In this document: positions 61,901 to 64,000 of the stretch, piece by piece
Layout: every line of letters begins with the position of its first letter
How positions within the stretch are numbered: position 1 is the first letter of the stretch
Assembly (NCBI GenBank): GCA_038087015.1
Contig: JASBNA010000024.1
Span: 62,001-126,000, forward strand
Origin: Cerrena zonata
Lineage: Eukaryota > Basidiomycota > Agaricomycetes > Polyporales > Cerrenaceae
Reading direction: 5' to 3'
DNA: 64,000 nt
The notes under the pieces: generated by a model
The model's database searches: none
What the model saw: the letters and a program-made list of their open reading frames with translations, nothing else
Told to the model about the DNA's origin: nothing
Made by a program: the position numbers and the translations under genes

Positions 61901-64000
61901 AATATTTGTTCTCCAATCGGCAAAAGATTCTATGTGATCCATCAAAGGTTTTGATTTCAGGATATGGCTAGTTGAAGGTGGTTTTCCAGACAAATAGCTA
62001 GCCAAATTTCCTCTTAAGGACTGCTCTTTAAACGTTGCGTTTATAAACCTTAGATCTGCTTCATCAACAGCAACTTCTCCTTCGTTTAGTTTGAGGTGAT
62101 ACATGCAGCTATTGATATTCAATTTCTCATTAACATATCTGACTAGTTCTTTTCTTTGATGCAAATCAATAATGCATTTAGCAAAATGACCCTTGAGACC
62201 CGTGAAAGCGACTCTATAACTTGAGTCAATTTCTTCTGCTGTTGAGTGCATATACATATGGGAGATAGAAAGAGGTTCTAGATTCAACTGATACTTCACA
62301 GTGAACAAATGAGGACCCATTTTTATGTGGGATTTATCAAGCTTAGAATTATTAAACAAAGGGCCTTGTTTGATTGGCAAAGAAATATAATTGGTAAGAA
62401 ATTGCCACCAGTAAAAGAAGTAGTGAAATGTCATTGGAGATAAATAAGCAGCATTATAACAATTGCCTTTGCTTGATGTAGAAGTAACAGATATGGCTAG
62501 ATGCAAGTAGTCAGAACGAAAGTCTTCAAAAGAGTCGGGGTGCCAATCGAAGGCTGGGTTAGTCACCATCACTTCGTAATGAGGCTTGAATGTGTTGATT
62601 CTTTTCTGGCTATCTGATAACTCGGTTGTATCATACTTATTTCTTTCAAAAAGGAAACCCAATTTCCAGCGTACTCTCTCGTCACTCGCAAGCTTCATAA
62701 CTCTCTTCTTGAACCTATTTAAAATTGAATAAGGGCCAGCATGGTCCGCTTCAAGCTCCTCATAGAAAGAAGACCACGTCCCCTTCTCAGCTAATGAATA
62801 GTCTGGGATTGCAAGTAGAAAATCCTCCGAATCTAATTTTATGAGCTCGTCATGCTTACCGCCTTCATTAATCATCAAGCTAATATTATTCTTCCAGCAA
62901 AACACGAATCCAGCAGCTTTACCCACCATGTCATAAGGACTTCCGGAACTTTTGATATGAAGATACAACTCATTCGAAATATTAAAAACCATTTTTCCAT
63001 GTAGTATCAAGGAAGCTTTGTCCCACCAACCAAGGGGGCTATCATCGATTTCCGGCTTCGTGAAGTTATCAAAAGAAGACATTGTTGCCAGTAAGGATGC
63101 CTGATAGGATTTCGACCAACTCAAGATACAAGGTCGATTAGTCTTAATGTCCCACTTCATATCCATGGCAACCTTAACAGGAGTTAAAGTACGTGGTATA
63201 AAAACTGAATAAAAACAATCATGGTCTATATCACTTGTTGGAGCTGCAGGTGAAAATGGAACAAATATGTATCTCATTTCTTCTTTATGCGTAACCAATT
63301 TTTCATTAATAACAAAATTACCACTTAAAGTCATAGTCGGTTCATTGGGATTCAGTCCTCTAGGGAATGAAATTAACGGCAAAGGGTAGTCTCGAAGAAA
63401 CATATACAATGAAACAGCTCTTAGATTAACATATAGCGGTATCAATATGGAATAGTCAACCTTCGGTTGACCTTTAGCATATTTGAATAAAAATTCGTGA
63501 ACGTCATCCAAATGGGCCTTTGTAATGTTTAAGTCTAGGCCATGAACAACTGCACCGAATAATTCGGGTCCTGATGAATAGTCCTGGATTTCAAAAGAAT
63601 CGATAACCAATGGGTTTATTATATCTTCACCCCAAACTCTGTCGGCACGATGATTCCATGAAGCTATTTTAACTGAGCGGAATTTCTTGAATTTAGTGAT
63701 CCAACTTGATGACATTTCTTTCAATAATAAATCCAATTTATCTTCAATCTTCTTACTTGCTTCTTCTTCTGTAAGAAGGTCTTCTTGAGCATCATTCTCT
63801 TCATCAGCCTTAACAGGTGCTCTATGTTTTTTATGTTTGAATAGTTTTTCCTTGAAAGTCGAAGAGTGATTATTATCACTTGAATCATTGAACTCTTTTC
63901 TTAGAGGACTATTCACTTTTGGGGTGGACGAGCTTGTAGAATTACTATGCCTGAGGTTTTTATTATCCAGCTTCACGAAAGTCAAGTCTTCCGGTGCCTT
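58985..64000 (-). CDS. FMP27: Bridge-like lipid-transfer protein Fmp27/Hobbit, C-terminal part
   Basis: Only the C-terminal 1671 codons lie in the window. The frame stays open to the right edge with no start. Fmp27 (Hobbit family, S. cerevisiae YLR454W and YPR117W) forms long hydrophobic tubes at ER-plasma membrane contacts. The GFWDK-type motif reads SPLGWWDKASLILHGK here, and the WPPW-type block reads WPPWLECEVCYDSSWVK. DWHPDSFEDFRSDYLHLA and SPMTFHYFFYWWQFLTNYISLP also match. A coiled coil lies near SLELEVERMRMELVLLM. The tail is Ser- and His-rich and ends PDISDEE. The gene has no frame breaks. Confidence 0.92.
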   Translation of the reverse strand, partial: KAPEDLTFVKLDNKNLRHSNSTSSSTPKVNSPLRKEFNDSSDNNHSSTFKEKLFKHKKHRAPVKADEENDAQEDLLTEEEASKKIEDKLDLLLKEMSSSWITKFKKFRSVKIASWNHRADRVWGEDIINPLVIDSFEIQDYSSGPELFGAVVHGLDLNITKAHLDDVHEFLFKYAKGQPKVDYSILIPLYVNLRAVSLYMFLRDYPLPLISFPRGLNPNEPTMTLSGNFVINEKLVTHKEEMRYIFVPFSPAAPTSDIDHDCFYSVFIPRTLTPVKVAMDMKWDIKTNRPCILSWSKSYQASLLATMSSFDNFTKPEIDDSPLGWWDKASLILHGKMVFNISNELYLHIKSSGSPYDMVGKAAGFVFCWKNNISLMINEGGKHDELIKLDSEDFLLAIPDYSLAEKGTWSSFYEELEADHAGPYSILNRFKKRVMKLASDERVRWKLGFLFERNKYDTTELSDSQKRINTFKPHYEVMVTNPAFDWHPDSFEDFRSDYLHLAISVTSTSSKGNCYNAAYLSPMTFHYFFYWWQFLTNYISLPIKQGPLFNNSKLDKSHIKMGPHLFTVKYQLNLEPLSISHMYMHSTAEEIDSSYRVAFTGLKGHFAKCIIDLHQRKELVRYVNEKLNINSCMYHLKLNEGEVAVDEADLRFINATFKEQSLRGNLASYLSGKPPSTSHILKSKPLMDHIESFADWRTNIDRLDESFSWFDPDDFIELEVREVLSPEPHVEITPFFFSPKITYFREFSLQEDGPYPFGHESAHDCFLGIGKPDEAQAKLLNERISNIRHTLNENREFLHKLEYSNDPEFKHDIEKLKLDIEIGEEKIDAVRKIWEGFSGRFYDEDSEENISKVESRPISVYSNETSIEQVRDISNMNSTVSEFHNRFIFHNLQLKWNNKLRDLLLEYMQKVSDRKTQVYFMSKKAVDLVESVIRDSDDYHHDKPKEEINESQDYVCSQDVIESFDETLGDIDSEEQDKENRYLFKLIHPQIQLVSEQDPDSCVLVTSRDLEVRIIGVNVKGMGNVISESTKVSSLIETRYGVLFKDTHVFVFKKDESTVMDPEIEYGIKYNNSDVNWPPWLECEVCYDSSWVKNQLVIEKNSLALILKKPNYLFSQNQSVDQGNEITVHLAKVVINATSLQYSAIYYVITDLLVHGKTARDELVNRLDKVIALSDTSDFYGLDVRVRELQESIRNCQNILLKLDFELMEFTDEDKSQISSLELEVERMRMELVLLMRGLSLRSSKHSSEKHESRKWNILSDQIIWHFLDDDREPFIDFALAYSQFSRVDSYDGSNVNNISIKLIQGFNLQSNSIYPELLRPCLELKEAESSGTTSEQPILQFSWTLLEPVGGIQVLQHAKLQVDPLKVQLDYDTCKSLFGYLFPTGNEEEVEDAEDYVESGESGYADDDEGTTFHDILTKNPLRSILGKNKTSGDSAISEGSMDALSDPPSFRSDSLSGKFSFSEEASSGSERYSLPKRHTKSSKTLDNDEIKDDISVIMNRSSRYMSIVEIEIVPVNIAISFKAPKHLNILDVHNLNIAIPNLKYRNKMWSTEDILLKLRKDIIKVIINHSGKILGNKFKYKKRNMISEPLKQISNYASYMTIQDLQQEGRSRDASKLDSLDKHLHPRHRRTHHHHSLKRKPSTQSSNFNYGNYLSDVPSEDTPDISDEE

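Noticed and set aside
1..64000. Retrotransposons, LTR pairs, transposases or CRISPR arrays
   Set aside because: No reverse transcriptase, integrase or transposase motif and no regularly spaced repeats with unique spacers were found. CRISPR is not expected in a yeast nuclear genome.

Overview
The window is nuclear DNA of a budding yeast, most likely of the CUG-Ser (CTG) clade. The gene set is ascomycete-yeast (VPS1, YPK3, CLN3, CDC24, NRD1, BRN1, HIS6, RPB3, MDR1/GYP2, FMP27). The DNA is AT-rich, and the one intron inside a coding region carries GTATGT and TACTAAC. A CTG codon in HIS6 falls where the S. cerevisiae protein has serine, which favours the CUG-Ser clade, but this is a single position. 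The species cannot be named from the sequence alone. No tRNA, rRNA, transposon, prophage or CRISPR could be supported.

Layout. From 0.2 to 8.5 kb there is a minus-strand run: VPS1 (dynamin GTPase), YPK3 (S6 kinase), POA1 (macro-domain phosphatase), a mitochondrial FIST-like protein, PUS4 (tRNA pseudouridine-55 synthase) and spliced ERF4 (Ras palmitoylation). From 9.4 to 12.7 kb, CCM1 (PPR protein) converges on CYC3 (cytochrome c heme lyase). From 12.7 to 19.3 kb lies a 6.5 kb stretch with no credible gene, a possible centromere. Next come OTU2, CLN3 and a JmjC protein (19.3 to 24.8 kb), then a 2.7 kb regulatory-looking interval and GDS1 (27.4 to 29.2 kb). CIR2, CDC24 and TEX1 follow on the minus strand (30 to 37 kb), then ERV46 converging on MRPL17, and NRD1 converging on YME1. 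After that come BRN1, FAF1, HIS6 converging on RPB3, an unnamed small membrane protein, an eisosome Seg1-like protein, MDR1/GYP2 and the C-terminal part of FMP27, which runs off the right edge.

The genes are ordinary housekeeping genes with no evident functional cluster, although mitochondrial functions recur (FIST-like, CCM1, CYC3, CIR2, MRPL17, YME1). The main caveat is that seven genes carry a total of about 14 single-base frame breaks. Removing or adding one base at each restores a full-length family protein with an exact codon count, and CDC24, expected to be essential, is among them. They are therefore best read as consensus sequencing errors, not pseudogenes.

Items worth follow-up: the gene desert with three same-strand copies of an 11-mer; a leader intron upstream of CCM1 that could hold a box C/D snoRNA; a 26-bp tandem array overlapping the VPS1 stop codon; GUAA enrichment in the NRD1 leader; a single uORF before CLN3; and recurrent Rap1-like sites.
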